From Piliocolobus tephrosceles (Eukaryota; Chordata; Mammalia; Primates; Cercopithecidae), in assembly GCF_002776525.5 (NCBI RefSeq), contig NC_045436.1, positions 48,467,313-48,531,312 on the forward strand: a stretch of 64,000 bases of DNA, given 5' to 3'. Every line of letters begins with the position of its first letter. Positions within the stretch are counted from its first letter, which is position 1. The position numbers and the translations under genes were made by a program. This document shows, piece by piece, positions 45,741-59,000 of this stretch. The notes under the pieces are model-generated. The model made no database searches. It was given only the letters and a program-made list of their open reading frames with translations, and was not told the origin of the DNA.

Positions 45741-46339
45741 AAGGCTTTTGCTCCTTATGAGAGAAGCACCTGGGTGAGGAGTGGGAAGCTGATTCCTTTC
45801 TCTACACAGGGGCTTCTTCCTATCATATGCCCTGCCTTGGTCTTCTGGGGAGAATTCAGTGGACCCTCATGGAAGAGAGCTTACTACTGAGTATAAAGCC
45901 CTCTGTGTTTGGGGCCCCCAGACATTCCAGACTGAGGTGTCAGCGCACATTTGGCCTCCAACAATTTCTTAAAATTGTAGCTGATTTTGTCTTACTCCCT
46001 CTTGGGGTGGGTGGCCCACCTTCGGGTGAGCTGGTTTGAACATCTCTTTTCTTCCTAGAGGAGCCTGTCTCTCCTTGGAATTCATTCTTTTTATTTGCTC
46101 TATGCCCTCAACTCTCAGCTCTCTGATAGGGTTAAGGAAACTTAACAATTTTATTATTTTTTTCTCATTGTTAAGTGGGAACAGCACTCTTTCCTGCTTT
46201 CTAAATCATATGCAGAAGCAGCAGCTCCATTTTCTAGCATTTTGGTTCTATTAATTTGCTTTTCATTGCATACGTTAGATACATATTTTATTATATAGAT
46301 AATGTTTATCTGGACTGTCACGTATGTTTACCAATGCTT
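45741..46339. other. Intron 1, no recognised feature
   Basis: No repeat or exon recognised. Confidence 0.4.
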
Positions 46340-47600
46340 GATGACTTTCTTGCATCTCAGACTGTTCGGTGTTATTTTGCGTCTTTTTGAAGTTTTCTCT
46401 TGAAGTTTGTCTACTGAGAGTCTGTGGGCAAATGTCTTTATTAAAATATCTTACTTCCTGACAGATGATTTTGTTGTCTCTTTCAGGGGCTGGCAAACTA
46501 CAGCCATGTGGGCCAAATCTGGCCTGAGGCCTGTTTTTGTACAGCCCCAAGCTAAGCATGGTAAAGTGTTATTTTTACTATTTTTAAAGTGGTATTTAAA
46601 AACAAATCCACAACCACCCAGCAAAAAGAAGAATATGTTACAGAGATTGGCCTGCAAAACCTTAAATATTTACTATTTGGCCCTTTGCAGAAAATGTACT
46701 AATTCTTGGTCATGTTCTGTATTAATAGTTACTCTCTCAGCATTTTAAGGACAATATTCCGTTGTCTTTCAGCTTCCACTGTTGCTGTCAAGAAATCAAC
46801 GTATAGTTACTAGTCGCTACTTTGTACAATTATGGCTTTTTCTCTGGCTACTTTCAATATCTTCCCTTTGTGTTAGATGCCTTTCAGTTTCACTGTGAAG
46901 TTTATGGGTGTAGATCCCATTACCCAGGAAATCCTAAGTTATTACCTGAGGATATTGCCTCTCTGCACATCTGTCTGTATTCTTCTGATGAGTGAATGTT
47001 GAATATTTTCATTTTATCTTCCATTTCTCTGAACCTCTTTTTACATCTACATTTACAACATTTCCTCTGCATTCTGTGTGCTATTTCTGATCCATCTCGC
47101 TAATTATCTGTTTAGCTGTATCTATATCATCTGTTGAGCCTGTCCATGGACTTTCAATTAATACTGATTTCATTTCTGCAAGTTTGCTTTTTGTTCTTGT
47201 TCAACTCTGCTTAGTCAATTTTTATAGCCTCTTGACCTTTCCTTATATTTTCAGTCTCTTTTCATTCATTTAAAAATAATATGCCTATTAATTTTATATT
47301 CTCTTAATATCATCAGGCATTTCCTATTTGATTCTGTATTTTGTTTTTTCCAAGTCTCACCCATGCAGGCTTGTATTTTTCTATGTTTAATGAATTTAGT
47401 TGAGTTCATGTTCTTTAGAACTTTGTCCATGAGAATTTCTCGACGCAGATGTGTTATAGAGTTCTCCTTCTAGGGAATATGGATTTGCTTCTGCTGAAAG
47501 CCTTGATGCACTAGCCCAGGACCACTTTAAAAATGATCTGGGGAGTGAGGTGTTATGTGTTACCCCAGAGGGTCAACTTAAGTCCCATTCATGTAAATCT
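46340..47600 (-). repeat. Ancient L1M/HAL1-like 5' region, antisense, interrupted by a hAT element
   Basis: TTCCGTTGTCTTTCAGCTTC, gaaatcaacgtatagttact, tatcttccatttctctgaacc and tttagaactttgtccatgag are in the order of antisense L1M/HAL1 ORF1-side sequence. Left boundary is uncertain. Confidence 0.5.
46484..46712. mobile_element. hAT-Charlie-type nonautonomous DNA transposon
   Basis: Left end CAGGGGCTGGCAAACTACAG, then gtgggccaaatctggcctg and ggcctgcaaaaccttaaata. The right side ctatttggccctttgcagaa mirrors the left. Inserted in the L1M/HAL1 region. Confidence 0.8.
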
Positions 47601-47696
47601 GTGCCTGTGGTGGGGAATACCCAAAGGAGATCATTTTTCTTTCTCTGTCACACTTAGCCAAAACCCAAAATGCTAACTCTCCTATAGGACAGGTTT

Positions 47697-47731
47697 TTTT
47701 TGTTTGTTTGTTTGTTTGTTTGTTTGTTTAA
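47697..47731 (+). repeat. (TTTG)n microsatellite
   Basis: Seven TTTG units after a T run. Confidence 0.9.
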
Positions 47732-48124
47732 ATTTCAGAGTAGCCCTTCTGGGGCTTCAGCTTCACACCAGTTCCCTTTTTTATCCTCCTATCTACTGAC
47801 CCCCAGGCTTTGTCTTCTTTCCCCCATGGGTCTGGCTCAAGGCCGCTAGGAGTAGTAGACACCCTCAGGGCAATGGCCCTTCAGTTTTAGTTTACCTGTG
47901 TGGAATCATACTATCTTCTTGCCTTTTTTCCTATTCAGACATGTTTTACAAGAGATGTTTAATATTTTCTCCAACATTTTTAGGTGTTTTATATTGGAAT
48001 TAGTTTCTTTACCCATCTAGTATAGGAATGGATAAACCAAATCCTTTTGTATTTACCTATTTACAGTATGTATGCTTTTATTCTTCTCAAAAAGGAAAAA
48101 GCTATTTGACCCTTTAAAAATACA

Positions 48125-48350
48125 ATGTGACATGATGGAAAGAAGATGGGATTTGGAATTAGAAGATTCTGCATTGCCATTTACTCACTTTATATCCTCT
48201 GGGACGCAATTTTCTGGTCTATAAAGTGGAAATATAATCTTTGTTCTACCCATCTCACGATGTATTATAAGAAAAATAAAATAATTTATCTCTCTGAATA
48301 TAATCATAAATAATCAAGTGCTCTATAAATGTATAGTATTGTTTTTAATG
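48125..48350 (+). repeat. MIR SINE
   Basis: GACATGATGGAAAGAAGATG, tctggtctataaagtggaaa and ctctataaatgtatagtattg follow MIR. Confidence 0.6.
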
Positions 48351-48496
48351 AATGATGCTAAGGATTAACATTACAAGTACCTAATACTGAAGGATGTTTT
48401 AAAAAGGTAATGAATACAAATACAAATTTTCTTCAGATACTGCATTTATTTCCCTTTTGCTTGATGCCAACAAAATAAAGGTCTGAGAGTTGTTTC

Positions 48497-48798
48497 TTTT
48501 TTTTTTTTTTTTTCTCGTACAGGGAGTCTCGCTCTGATGCCCAGGTTGGAGAGCAGTGGTGCAGTCTCAGCTCACTGCAACCTCTGTGTCCCAGGTTCAG
48601 GCAATTCTCCTGCCGCAGCCTCCCAAGTAGCTGGGATTACAGGCACCACCACCATGCCCAGCTAATTTTTGTATTTTTAATAGAGACAGGGTTTTACCAT
48701 GTTGGCCAGGCTGGTCTCTAACTCCTGACCTCAGGTAATCCTCCCGCCTCAGCCTCCCAAAGTGCTGGGATTACAGGCATGAGCCACTGCACCCGGCC
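48497..48798 (-). mobile_element. Alu SINE, antisense (AluS age)
   Basis: T run at 48497-48513 and full antisense dimer ending CACCCGGCC. Diverged duplication AG(G/A)TCTGAGAG at 48479-48489 and 48799-48809. Confidence 0.95.
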
Positions 48799-49084
48799 AG
48801 ATCTGAGAGCTTTTATGGTCACCCTCGCTTGACTTAAGTCAGTATAATGAATAACAGCTTAGTATACCTACTGAGATTGCAGTCAGATGTGTTGGCCTTG
48901 GATATTGTGTATATGTGTATGCGTGTTTGGCACCATCAGTGAAACCCTTGGTGGTGATTCCTTTTTGGCATATCTGAATTACTGGCCTATTCTTGTAGTT
49001 CTTTTGTATGTTGGTAGCTTGTTTCATATGAGTCAATGGGTCTGTCTTATAGGATGTCTGAGGAATTGAATGTATTTGCCTCCT

Positions 49085-49345
49085 TGTTACATCATCACTG
49101 AAGTCTCAGGGTTGGAAAGGACCTTAGGTCATCTAGTTCGTCTAATTCCTACACCCACTCTAGCTCAACATTTGATCCCCCTCCTGTGTACTGGTCCAGT
49201 GGCTATCTAATTTAGGTTTACTTTCCTCCAGTGAAAAGGAAACAACCTTATTGTTTTTGGAAACAGTGGAGTCTACTTAACTGTTTGATCATTTCTTTTT
49301 CTGGATCCAAATGTCTCCCTTTAACTATTACCCACTGTTTCTTTC
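49085..49345. repeat. Possible CR1/L3-type LINE fragment
   Basis: GGGTTGGAAAGGACCTTAGG, tcatctagttcgtctaattcc and ccagtggctatctaattt resemble CR1/L3. Tentative. Confidence 0.4.
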
Positions 49346-49529
49346 CTATCCTGCCCTTGGACCTCAGACACAAGGCTGAACAACTCCCACAGATATTTAA
49401 ATATTTGAAGGCAAATATCATGTTGTCACTTGATTTTTTTTAATGTAAAGAAAAATCTCAAGTTCCTACAGTTCCTTATAAAACCTGTTTTCAAGTTGTC
49501 TCACTTTCTTTTTAGCATAAAATGTGTCC

Positions 49530-49735
49530 AGCATGGGCTTAGCTCATTAACTCATTTAATCCTCACGTCAGTCCAAATTGGATAGATGCTACGATTATCC
49601 CCCACATTACAGATAAGAAAGCTAGACCTTCCAGAGGCTGAGAAAATTGCTCGAAGCTACACTGCTAGTAAGGAACAGAGCTGGAATTCAAACTGTGTTC
49701 TCCCTGACTCCAGAAACCAGACCTCGGTTGCCTTT
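49530..49735 (-). repeat. MIR SINE, antisense
   Basis: CATTAACTCATTTAATCCTC, tattatccc-like gattatcccccacattaca, gataagaaagctagacct and gctggaattcaaactgtg. Confidence 0.8.
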
Positions 49736-52584
49736 ACTATTTGCCTCTATTCCTTAACATTTTTCCTTCAAGTTACTACCCAGATGTGATATTCTAGGTG
49801 TGGACTCACCAAGTAGAATATAGTGGAGCTTTCAGCCCTTGCCATCTGAAGGGTTATCTGAAAACAAGCAGCCAACAGACCTCCCGTGAGGACATGGCTT
49901 CTTATAGTATATGTGGTTTTTACTTAAAATTTTCAAGTTAATAACCAATGTTGGGGAAAAATGGAGATGTTACATAGAAATCCAGATTTGCAACTTCTCT
50001 GGAAAAAAAAAAAAAAAAAACATTGGCCATCATTCCTGAAAAGCAACAATCACCAGGAGCTGAGCAGCTGCTCCATCTAAACATAGGGCCTGCATTCACC
50101 AGTTACATTGTGTCTTCTTGACTTGCTCCCTGCATTTATAGACCCTGTAGCCATCTGAGGCCATGAACCCAGCATCTAGGTATCATGTTTTATGTGTGTA
50201 ACTTGAAGACACATTGGCTCTCTGGGCTGCTACATCACTATTATTTTGATTTGGTGGTCATGAGCCTCTAAAATTGCTTTCTAAGTATGCTGCTAAGATA
50301 AGCTTCCATCTCCTATGCTTATATGATAGGTTTTGTGCATCAATAAATGTGAGGTGGGTTTTTTCCCATCTATCCCATTAAATTTTGTTTGGTTACATCA
50401 ACCCATCTTTTCTGCTACTTAAAATTTTACGTCTTCTTCTATCCTGATTCAGTTATCCACCATATTAGTTATTATCCTTAAGCTTAGGTGCACTACAAAT
50501 AACAGAAAATCCAAGTAATAGTGACTTAAACCCAGGAAAAGTTTCCCTCTCATGAAAATGAACCATAGAATTTTACTCTCCAGTATTATTCCATCAGCTT
50601 CGTGATGTTCAACGACCCAGGCTTCTCTTAATATTCTTCCTCCTCCATCCTCAATACACATTCTAGGGCTACCCAAGCTGCCCCTGGGACTAGTAAGAAG
50701 TCAAATGTTAACATTGTCACACTTGCCTTTTGTCAGCACGCAGATCAGCACTGAGCTACAAAGGAGGCTGGAAAATGCTGATTTTATTCAAGATGTCCAT
50801 GTGCCCAGGTAAAGATGTGCTCTATTGAAGAAAGATATTGTGTGAGCACTAGCAGCCCTGTCTCCAGTTTTTGTCATCTATAAATATGATGATGGTGGCA
50901 TCCATGTTTACTTTAAAAGCATGACCACAGGCCTGAGAGCGGAACTCTATTACATGTTGCTGCAGACTTACCTTCAGGTATCTTGAGTAAAGTAGAACAA
51001 CAGTAAGAGTTTGACAAGAAGACAAAAAATATTCTGGGTATAATTTGGTAAATATTCCAAGATTAGAGAAAGACAAATTAGATTATGTGAGTAGTACTGT
51101 TTCTTCTAATAGGGGAACTCCCAGTGGTCTTCTGTACCTTCACACAATTACAGAGTTTCTTCGTTATGCATTGGGTAGATATCTACACAGTAGGCCTCAT
51201 GCTGCCAAAATTAGGTCAGAAATGCAGTGAGTTATTAGAAAATTAGTAGGTCTTTTCTACTTTTAAGTCACCACTACAGTTTTCCCTGATCATGTTTGTT
51301 TTCTTAACACAAGTCAGAAGTTTTCAGTCACTTTTATGTTCCTTTTAGAGCTGTTCCTACCGTCTTTCTTACTCAGGATTCTTCCCCCTCCCCCAGTTGG
51401 CTGGGACTCCAGGACCTCTCTTCTCTGCCCCTCTCAACAACAAGCACCCATGCCCTTAACTAAGGTTAAACCAGAGTCTCTGGTCCATAGTTTCTGACCC
51501 TTTCAGAGGCAATAGTAGTAGGAATCCTATCTGTTATCTCTGATTTGACGTATTTCTAGAGGCAGACAGAGCCCACCAAATCCCATGGTGGAAGAGCTTG
51601 TTACCCACTTCTGCTGTCTGCCTGCTACGTCAGATTATCTGTCTTGAGGTTTCTGGATTCCAACCTAGACAACACAAGAAGTATCAACCAGCTTTTCTTC
51701 CTTTGCATTTCTGAGAGCCTCTGGGCCACAGAACACCTCACTGGACCTTGCCTTCCTAGAGACCAATCTCCAAAGAGGTTAGGTCAACAAGAAAATTCAT
51801 CTGAGGTTTCCTAGGGACTTTTTTAGCAGTTATGTAAAATACTAGAAGCTGAGGTCTGGTTTTCTCCCTTGTATCTCAGAGAATTATGGAGCATGTTGTT
51901 GGAAGAGTTTTCATCCCTAAGAAAACATATACTTCTAGCCTGGAAGGTGAAGACTGTGGTTCTGGACATGTAAGTGTGTTTTACTGGTGACCAGTGTAGA
52001 AGCCCAGTAAGGATTTATAGATTCATATACTCTCTTGCCCCCATCTCTCCCTGGTTCTGCCTTCCTCCCCACCTTCCTTTATTTCTCTCTCTTCAAGCGC
52101 GCGTGTGTGTGTGTGTGTATGTGTATAAAGGCAAAGTGTTTCTACACCTTATATTTCTGAGGTGATATTACAGCAATTCTTGACAACTGCAGAATTGCCA
52201 AATTTGCAGGTAACCAACATTTTAAAAAAGACATAGTTGAATTTCCCATTGAATTGCTTTCCTTTATTTTGCTTTTTAAATGCAGTTCCTACCAAGCAAA
52301 TTTATTCTAAGGTTTTATCAGTATTATAAGATAAGAAAGAACATTAAGTTGTCGTACGAGTATCTAATATAACTTACACAAACAGTCAGGTCCTTTCAAG
52401 CTCAGTTTGTCCTTCAAGTTGGCTTTAACCTCCCCCCAAATTCTGATCATTCTGATAACCTAATCGTTTTATCTGTCCTCTTTTCCTTTCGTGGAGTGAG
52501 AAGAATAAATGAGGAGACTAAATAGTTCAGATGAGTTTCAGGACACAGTATATATGCCAGGAGGGCAGAGAATGGGAACAGCTA
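49736..52584. other. Intron 1, mostly unrecognised
   Basis: An 18-A run at 50004-50021, a CG/TG dinucleotide run at 52099-52125, and an unassigned old repeat-like stretch at about 50455-50700. No exon or RNA gene recognised. Confidence 0.4.
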
Positions 52585-52825
52585 CTGTACAATAAATGCC
52601 TGCTATGTGGTAGGCATGTTATGGACATTAGGCAGCGTATTTGATCCTTACAATTCACTGAAAATGAAAAGTAGTTTTTGACATCTCAGTTTATATATGG
52701 CCAAATGGAGGCTCAGAAAGTTTAATTAATTTGTCTATAGTTTACACATCCAGTAAGTGACAAAGATGATATGAAAACCTACTCTGGTGGACTTCAGAGT
52801 TCATCTTCCTTCCACTAAAGCACAC
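52585..52825 (-). repeat. MIR SINE, antisense
   Basis: ATGCCTGCTATGTGGTAGGC, gccaaatggaggctcagaaa and acatccagtaagtgacaaag. Confidence 0.75.
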
Positions 52826-53461
52826 TGCTCTGTAAAGGGCAGGCACATGTCATCAAATGAAGGGACATTGCCCACCACTGCTGGGACTCGCTAGAGGATG
52901 CCTTGATTACCAGACTGAGGAATTCAGAATTGATCCTGTAAGCACGTGCTTTTTCCTGTTAATAAAAAAAAAAGTTTGTGAAACAATGTTATAAAAGATG
53001 TAACTACCCTCATTACAGACACATTCTTCCAGTCCAACTTATGTTGGGTGAGGAATTTTTTCCCAATACGAGTCACTGACCCACAGTAAAAAATTAATCA
53101 AGGGCTATATGGAAGAAAAATAGTGCATTGTGATTTTAAAAGTAAACATAAGTGCTTGAATGATCTTTAAAATGAGAGCAGGACCTATAAAACATTACTT
53201 ATTAGCTACTGTACAACCAGCATTTGTTGTAGTTGTACGGTATGTGCATTCACAGATGTGATTTCATTATGTTGAAAGTTAAAAGAAATGGGGGAAAAGA
53301 GAAAGAAAGGTAGATAGAAAGAGAAGTGAAAGAAGTCATTAGAGCTGTAAGGTGAAAGTGGATAATTAGCCCCATAAAGTAGGATAAAGGAGAGGTTGGA
53401 TAAAGATGGAGAGGAAAAGGTGGAGGTACAAAGGAGTAGTAGAAAAATACGCACATGGAAA
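52826..53461. other. Intron 1, no recognised feature
   Basis: Purine-rich stretch at 53280-53450, otherwise unrecognised. Confidence 0.4.
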
Positions 53462-53850
53462 ATGCAGTATATATACACCATGGAATATTATGTAGCCATA
53501 AAAATCATGGTCATGTCTTTTGCAGGAACATGGATGAAGCTGGAGGATATCATCCTTACTGAACTAATGCAGGAACAGAAAACCAAATACTGCATGTTCT
53601 CATTCATAAGTGGGAGCTAAATGATAAGAACTTATGAACACAAGGCAACAACAGACAACTGGGGTCTACTTGAGGGGGAGGGTGAGAGGAAGGAGAGGAG
53701 CAGAAAAGATAACTATTGATCATTGAGCTTAATACCTGGTTGATGTAATAATATGTACAACAAACCCCATGACATATGTCTATCTATGTAAAAAGCTTTC
53801 ACATGTACCCCCAAACCTAAAATAAAAAAAGTTTAATAAAAATAAAAAGC
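53462..53850 (+). mobile_element. L1 3' end (older L1PA/L1PB), 5'-truncated
   Basis: ATGGAATATTATGTAGCCAT, atggatgaagctggaggata, ataagtgggagctaaatgat and acatgtacccccaaacctaa with an A-rich tail. Confidence 0.9.
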
Positions 53851-54509
53851 AATAGCTAGAAAGCAAATAAAACCTTTGAATTTTATTAACACAAAAAAAG
53901 GAGGAAAATATGCACATGTAGAGAAGAGAGAAAGAAAAGGAAAGGTTTCCTGAAGTACCACTCCTTAGCCTCCTCTTCAGCTGGGCTGTTGGTTTTGTAT
54001 TGTTGTAAAAAGGAAGTGTCAATCTTATTTAAAATAAATATGGTAGTTTATCAACTGGGATAAAGAGCATAATTTCAACTCTGGCTATCTAGTATAGGTA
54101 TCTCTCTTCAATACCTGAAGAATTCTGTGTTTTAGTGGAGCATCAAAGATGGGGCATTTACATTAAATAAATATTATAGATGAAGTATACAGATCTGATT
54201 TAGCAGTTTAAGTATAAGCCTTTACTTACTAAACCAGGAAAAAAGATTATTTGCATATAGTTCATCTATAGTACTAATTAAGTTGATGTCATTACACTGC
54301 TTTTGTACATGCACACATACCCTCTACTAATTAAAAGCAAGCTGGCCTTAACAACGATAGAATACTGAACAAAATTCAAATTAAAGCAAAAGCATTAATA
54401 GGGGTAAAGTCAGATATTATTATTTACAGGGATAATCCACTAAGAAGATGCCCCAGTCATGATTGTGCTGTACTTACATGGTAGATCTTAAATGAAAAAA
54501 GGAAACCTA
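53851..54509. other. Intron 1, no recognised feature
   Basis: AT-rich, no repeat family named. Confidence 0.4.
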
Positions 54510-54652
54510 GTAGACTCACTATGAAACTTTTAGAAATCTATACTTATAGTAGGAGATGTTAGCACACCTTCATCAGAGATAAGTAGATCAAGCAAAGTAA
54601 ATCATTTGAAGGATGCAGAAAATTTGAACAACATATTTACTAAGTTTATGTA
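54510..54652 (+). repeat. Ancient L1M ORF2 fragment
   Basis: TAGTAGGAGATGTTAGCACA, agagataagtagatcaagca and gcagaaaatttgaacaacat match the ORF2 endonuclease region of old L1s. Confidence 0.55.
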
Positions 54653-55069
54653 TAGAGAGAGCGTGGGGTCAGCAAGGTGGCAAGGTAGGTTTCTTCTCCC
54701 ATCCTTTGGCAACTGGTTGCCCTTTCTGTTTGTCCTGCTTACCACTGGCACCTAGAAGGGGTGTGTGTGTGTGTGTGTAACTCTTCTCACTTCTGTATCT
54801 TTTAACTTCCATTAGCATTAAGCCTTACTGACTCTTCAAACTCTTCCTATTAAATGTATCTTCCTTCCTTCTCTTTCATCTCCTCCCACTGAAATGGCAT
54901 TAGACTAGGCCAATACTAGAATTTTTTAAAATGATTTTTCTTCTTAACTTCTTCCCTCTAGTGTCTTATACTCTGATTACAAACTCACCTTGCTTAAGAA
55001 TCTAATATGATTTCTCATTACACCCCTTAGTTTGGTCATACATGAATTCCAATACTTGCCTCACCATAG
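54653..55069. other. Intron 1, no recognised feature
   Basis: Includes a (GT)n run at 54760-54778. Otherwise unrecognised. Confidence 0.4.
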
Positions 55070-56042
55070 GTGTCTGTTCCAGTTACTTTTGCTGTATAAA
55101 CAACTGCCCCAGAACCTAAGTGTCATAAAACAAACAATTTTTTATGCTCACAGATTCTGTGGGTCAGGAATTTGGACAGAGCATAGAGGGGATGACTTAT
55201 CTTTGATCCACAGTATCTGGGATCTTAGAGAATACTCAAGAGCTTGGGATGATTTGATGGCTGGGGCAGTCTGGCACCATCTTCACTCACATGTCAGGCA
55301 GTTGGTGCTGACTCTCTACAGGGACCTCATCTGGGATGTTGACTGGAGCACCTCCATGTGGCCTCTCTGTATTGTTTGTCTACTTGGCTGGTTTGGAATT
55401 CTTTACAGCATGGTGGCTAGGCCCCTGATATGGTTTGGCTGTGTCCCCACCCAAATCTCATCTTGAATTGTAGCTCCCATAATGCCCACATGTCATGGGA
55501 GGGACCTGGTGGGAGGTAATTGATCATGGGGGCCGGTTTTTCCCATGCTGTTCTCATGAGAGTGAATAAGTCTTGTGAGATCTCATGGTTTTATAAAGGA
55601 CAGTTCCCCTGCACATGCTCTCTTGCCTGCTGCCATGTAAGACATGCCTTTGCTCCTCCTTCACCCTCCGTGGTGACTGTGAGGCCTTTCCAGCCATGTG
55701 AAACTATAAGTCCATTAAACCTCTTTTTCTTTATAAATTACCCAGTCTTGGGTATTTCTTCATAGCAGTATGAAAATAGGCCAATACAGCCCCAAGAGTG
55801 AGCACAATGAGACAGCAAGCTATTTTTATGACCTAACCCTCAGAAGTTACAGAACATCACTTTGCCATATCATGTTGGCAAAGGAAGTCACAAAGTTCTG
55901 CTCAGTCAGGTGGAAGGAGAGGGCTGTAGACCTCACCTCTCTATGGGAGGAATGTCTTTATCACATTGTAAGAAGGATGTATAGGATGGGAGATACTGTG
56001 ATGACATATTTGTCAAATACAGTCTACCACACTGTCCAACCC
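55070..56042. repeat. Ancient interspersed repeat split by a THE1 LTR
   Basis: Left half: gtgtcataaaacaaacaat, attctgtgggtcaggaattt, cttcactcacatgtcaggc, ccatgtggcctctc and acagcatggtggctagg. Right half after the LTR: agagtgagcacaatgagaca, catcactttgccatat and tcaaatacagtctaccaca. This is a common mammalian repeat whose family name I cannot fix. Confidence 0.6.
55426..55788 (+). mobile_element. THE1-type MaLR solo LTR
   Basis: TGATATGGTTTGGCTGTGTC start, gtcatgggagggacctggtg, and AATACA end. It is 363 bp with a perfect 5-bp duplication GCCCC at 55421-55425 and 55789-55793. No internal region, so it is a solo LTR from recombination. Confidence 0.95.
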
Positions 56043-59000
56043 AAATTTTGACAAAGTGAATCTTTATTTCACCATCATTTCACCTCTTTGTTCTCCAGGC
56101 TTATTCCTAAGTATGCACTTTAGTTCATGTGACCTCTGTGCTAGAATTGTCTGTGAGATGCTTCGCTGCTGATCAGAAGCCTACACGTCCTTTAGGACCA
56201 ACTCAATTCCCAGGCTTTCGAGAGCAGACTTGCTGGGGGAAAAAAGGTGTTTCTCTGTTATTTTGAAGGTCCATTTTGTTTCCATGGTTGGCATAATTTA
56301 AGAGACTGTTAGAGTTAAAATAGTTACTGATACTATTTTTAAAATGTTATAACCCTAGTATTTACCTTTGTGTTGAATTAATCTGTTTGCTCTGCAGATT
56401 TCCTCTTTTAAAAAGGGTAAAACTCTTTATTTGGTTTTGTTTCCTGAGAAAAAGTTATATCCTATATATTCTTCATCTTTCAGAATATATAACTTGAACA
56501 GATATTTTGGAATATATAATATTGCTACAAATCCAGGTGAATTATAAGAAAATGTTTTCAGTTATTTGGGAGAAGGTGATAGTACTCAAGGTCATGGAAA
56601 CAGTTATCTGCTAAGCCGATATTGTCATTAAAATGATCAACATTCAAGAGTACTGAATGGTATTTGTTTGTTATTTATTTCTGGTTTGTGTCTAGGAATG
56701 AAATGGGTGTATTATATTTGAATATGCGTTCTACTTAAATTTAAATATCATGGTTGAAATTAGGGACAGTATTACCCACACCACATTAAACTATTTATTA
56801 AGAAATAGAAATTAGGTGTATATGTACAGATGTAGGATTGGGGGGCAGGGATAAAAAATCTGTTAACTCGATTTTCTTTTGCATTTCCAAAGAGCATAAT
56901 TTTAATCTTTGTTCAGTCTTCGTTTATGCATATTTTAGTAAAGCTTTGTTCATTTGCCTTTGTAGTTTTCATAGATGCCCAAAAAGGAATCTGAGTCATG
57001 TGAGGGATTTGAACCATGTAGCTTTGTGCATATTCCTGTGAATCATGTGTACACTTTCTGCCGCTCTGACCAGAGGGCTTTACAACCAACGTTGCGGCCG
57101 TTCTCAGGGTTTTTTTGTTTTTGTTTTTGATTTTTTGCCTTTGAGGAAAAAAAGAAGGGAAAAACGGACTGTCTTCCTGTGACATCAGTTTCCTACTGAT
57201 CAGGGTCCTCATTTTGCCCTCACACTCACGTGTTTTTATGATGCTCTGTGTTAATCTGGTTCAACACCTCCTGTGACTTCAGCTTTATAATTTCCAAACA
57301 AGGTACAGCCAGCATCCCTTACTAAAACCAGCACCACCAACATGTACATCAAACATGTAGATAGTTCTGAGCCAGAGTAGAGTAGGAAGAGTAGGAAGGC
57401 AAGAGAAAAATGGGTTTAATTTGAGATTGTGGTTTGAGCCCAACGCATTTCCAGTGAGAGTCATTCGATTCATTTTTTGAGTATGGTTATTGATGATATT
57501 TTTCCTGTTAGGGGAAAAAAGTCATTATCTAAAAATCCTATTTCCTAGTTATACAAATGCAGAATAATTGGCTCTCTCTGTGTGCTTTTTGAGTTTCTGG
57601 GAAATCGCCCTGTGGTTGGAGGGGGGAATGATGTTGTACTGTTATTTGGTTCCCCATCTGCGATGAGCCGCTCTGACAGTTCGTTTGGAGTATGCCTTTC
57701 ATGGCAGTGTCTTAAAAGTCAGAAAACATGGGATAAACTTGTTTTGGGACAATATAATTAAATATCTACAGAGGGTCTAAAAAGGTTTGAAAACACAAAG
57801 TGGTATATTATTATATTTACTATACATATATTTTCTCAGATTAGCTATTATACCTGCTGTTTTAAATGTAGAGTCCCTTCACCTGAAGATGGAAGAAGAA
57901 ATATATTGGGCATGATACTTATAAATGTAACTAACATACTGTGTAAAACATAATTTTATCCTGTGTTTCTTGACCCTGCTGTATTAGGCTACATTTCTTC
58001 TTTCTGCTCTGAGGTAGAAAGGCAGGATTAGGAGCACATTGAGGGCTGCAGACTGTCATAAAATCATTCGTCTCAGGAAATGAAGACCAGAACAGTCAGG
58101 AAATGCAAGGAAAACCAGTAATGGTGAATATGACTATTGAACAGGAACTGAATTGAATCCCTCAGTCACCTTGTGCATTGGTTTCAGAATTATGTTGTTG
58201 TTTCCAGGAAACATGGTCCGAAATGTTTATAGCCATGACGCAGGAATCACTTTTTAATCCCTCAGTTTTTATGTATGTTGCCTTTGGGCTTTTTTCCAAA
58301 GAAAAATAAGCCTTCAGGGAATTTGGCCAATAATATGTATAACTACTTTGGATTATTTTAGTCCCTTTTCTCTGAAGGGTTCAGAACAGCAGAGGAACTC
58401 AGAGCTCAAATTATTGCACTGCAGTGGTGCCTCTTGCCCATGTGTTGTGACTGTGCAATTAACCTAAATGGCCAAACTGAAGCATGCTTTTGGGAAGCCG
58501 ACTGCATTTGCTTTCTTTGATACAAACACATAATTATACTTTGACAATGAAACAGTATTGAATGCAGAGTGACCATAAAGTTCTGAGAGCCCTAGGGCAC
58601 AACTGGAACAGTTTACGGTTTTGAAAATTAAACTGAATTCTCCGCAGGGTGTAAACAAAACAACTAAAACTATTTTTCTATTCCGTTGATACTGAATAGG
58701 GGTGTATGCAGGCACTGTTCAAGGAATCAGAGTAAGTTGTTCTTTAAACATACATGAAAAGTGTCTATCTCTAAAGGAATAACTGTTTTTAAAAATCTGC
58801 CAGTTCTCTAAGTATAGGTAGGTACACACACGCATACTTACATACACATGTTAAAGAAGAGTTCAATTATTATTTTTCTGTTCTAAAATATTGTGGACCT
58901 CACAGACCTCTATTTTGTCTTTGCCTATATTTTTATATTCCTTTAACCAGTATTCAGGGTTTTTTTGCCAATAATTTTTGGAAGATAAAAATGCAACTGT

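Noticed and set aside
50455..50700. Possible exon or processed pseudogene
   Set aside because: Open frame of 75 residues has no domain, and the phrasing looks like an old interspersed repeat.
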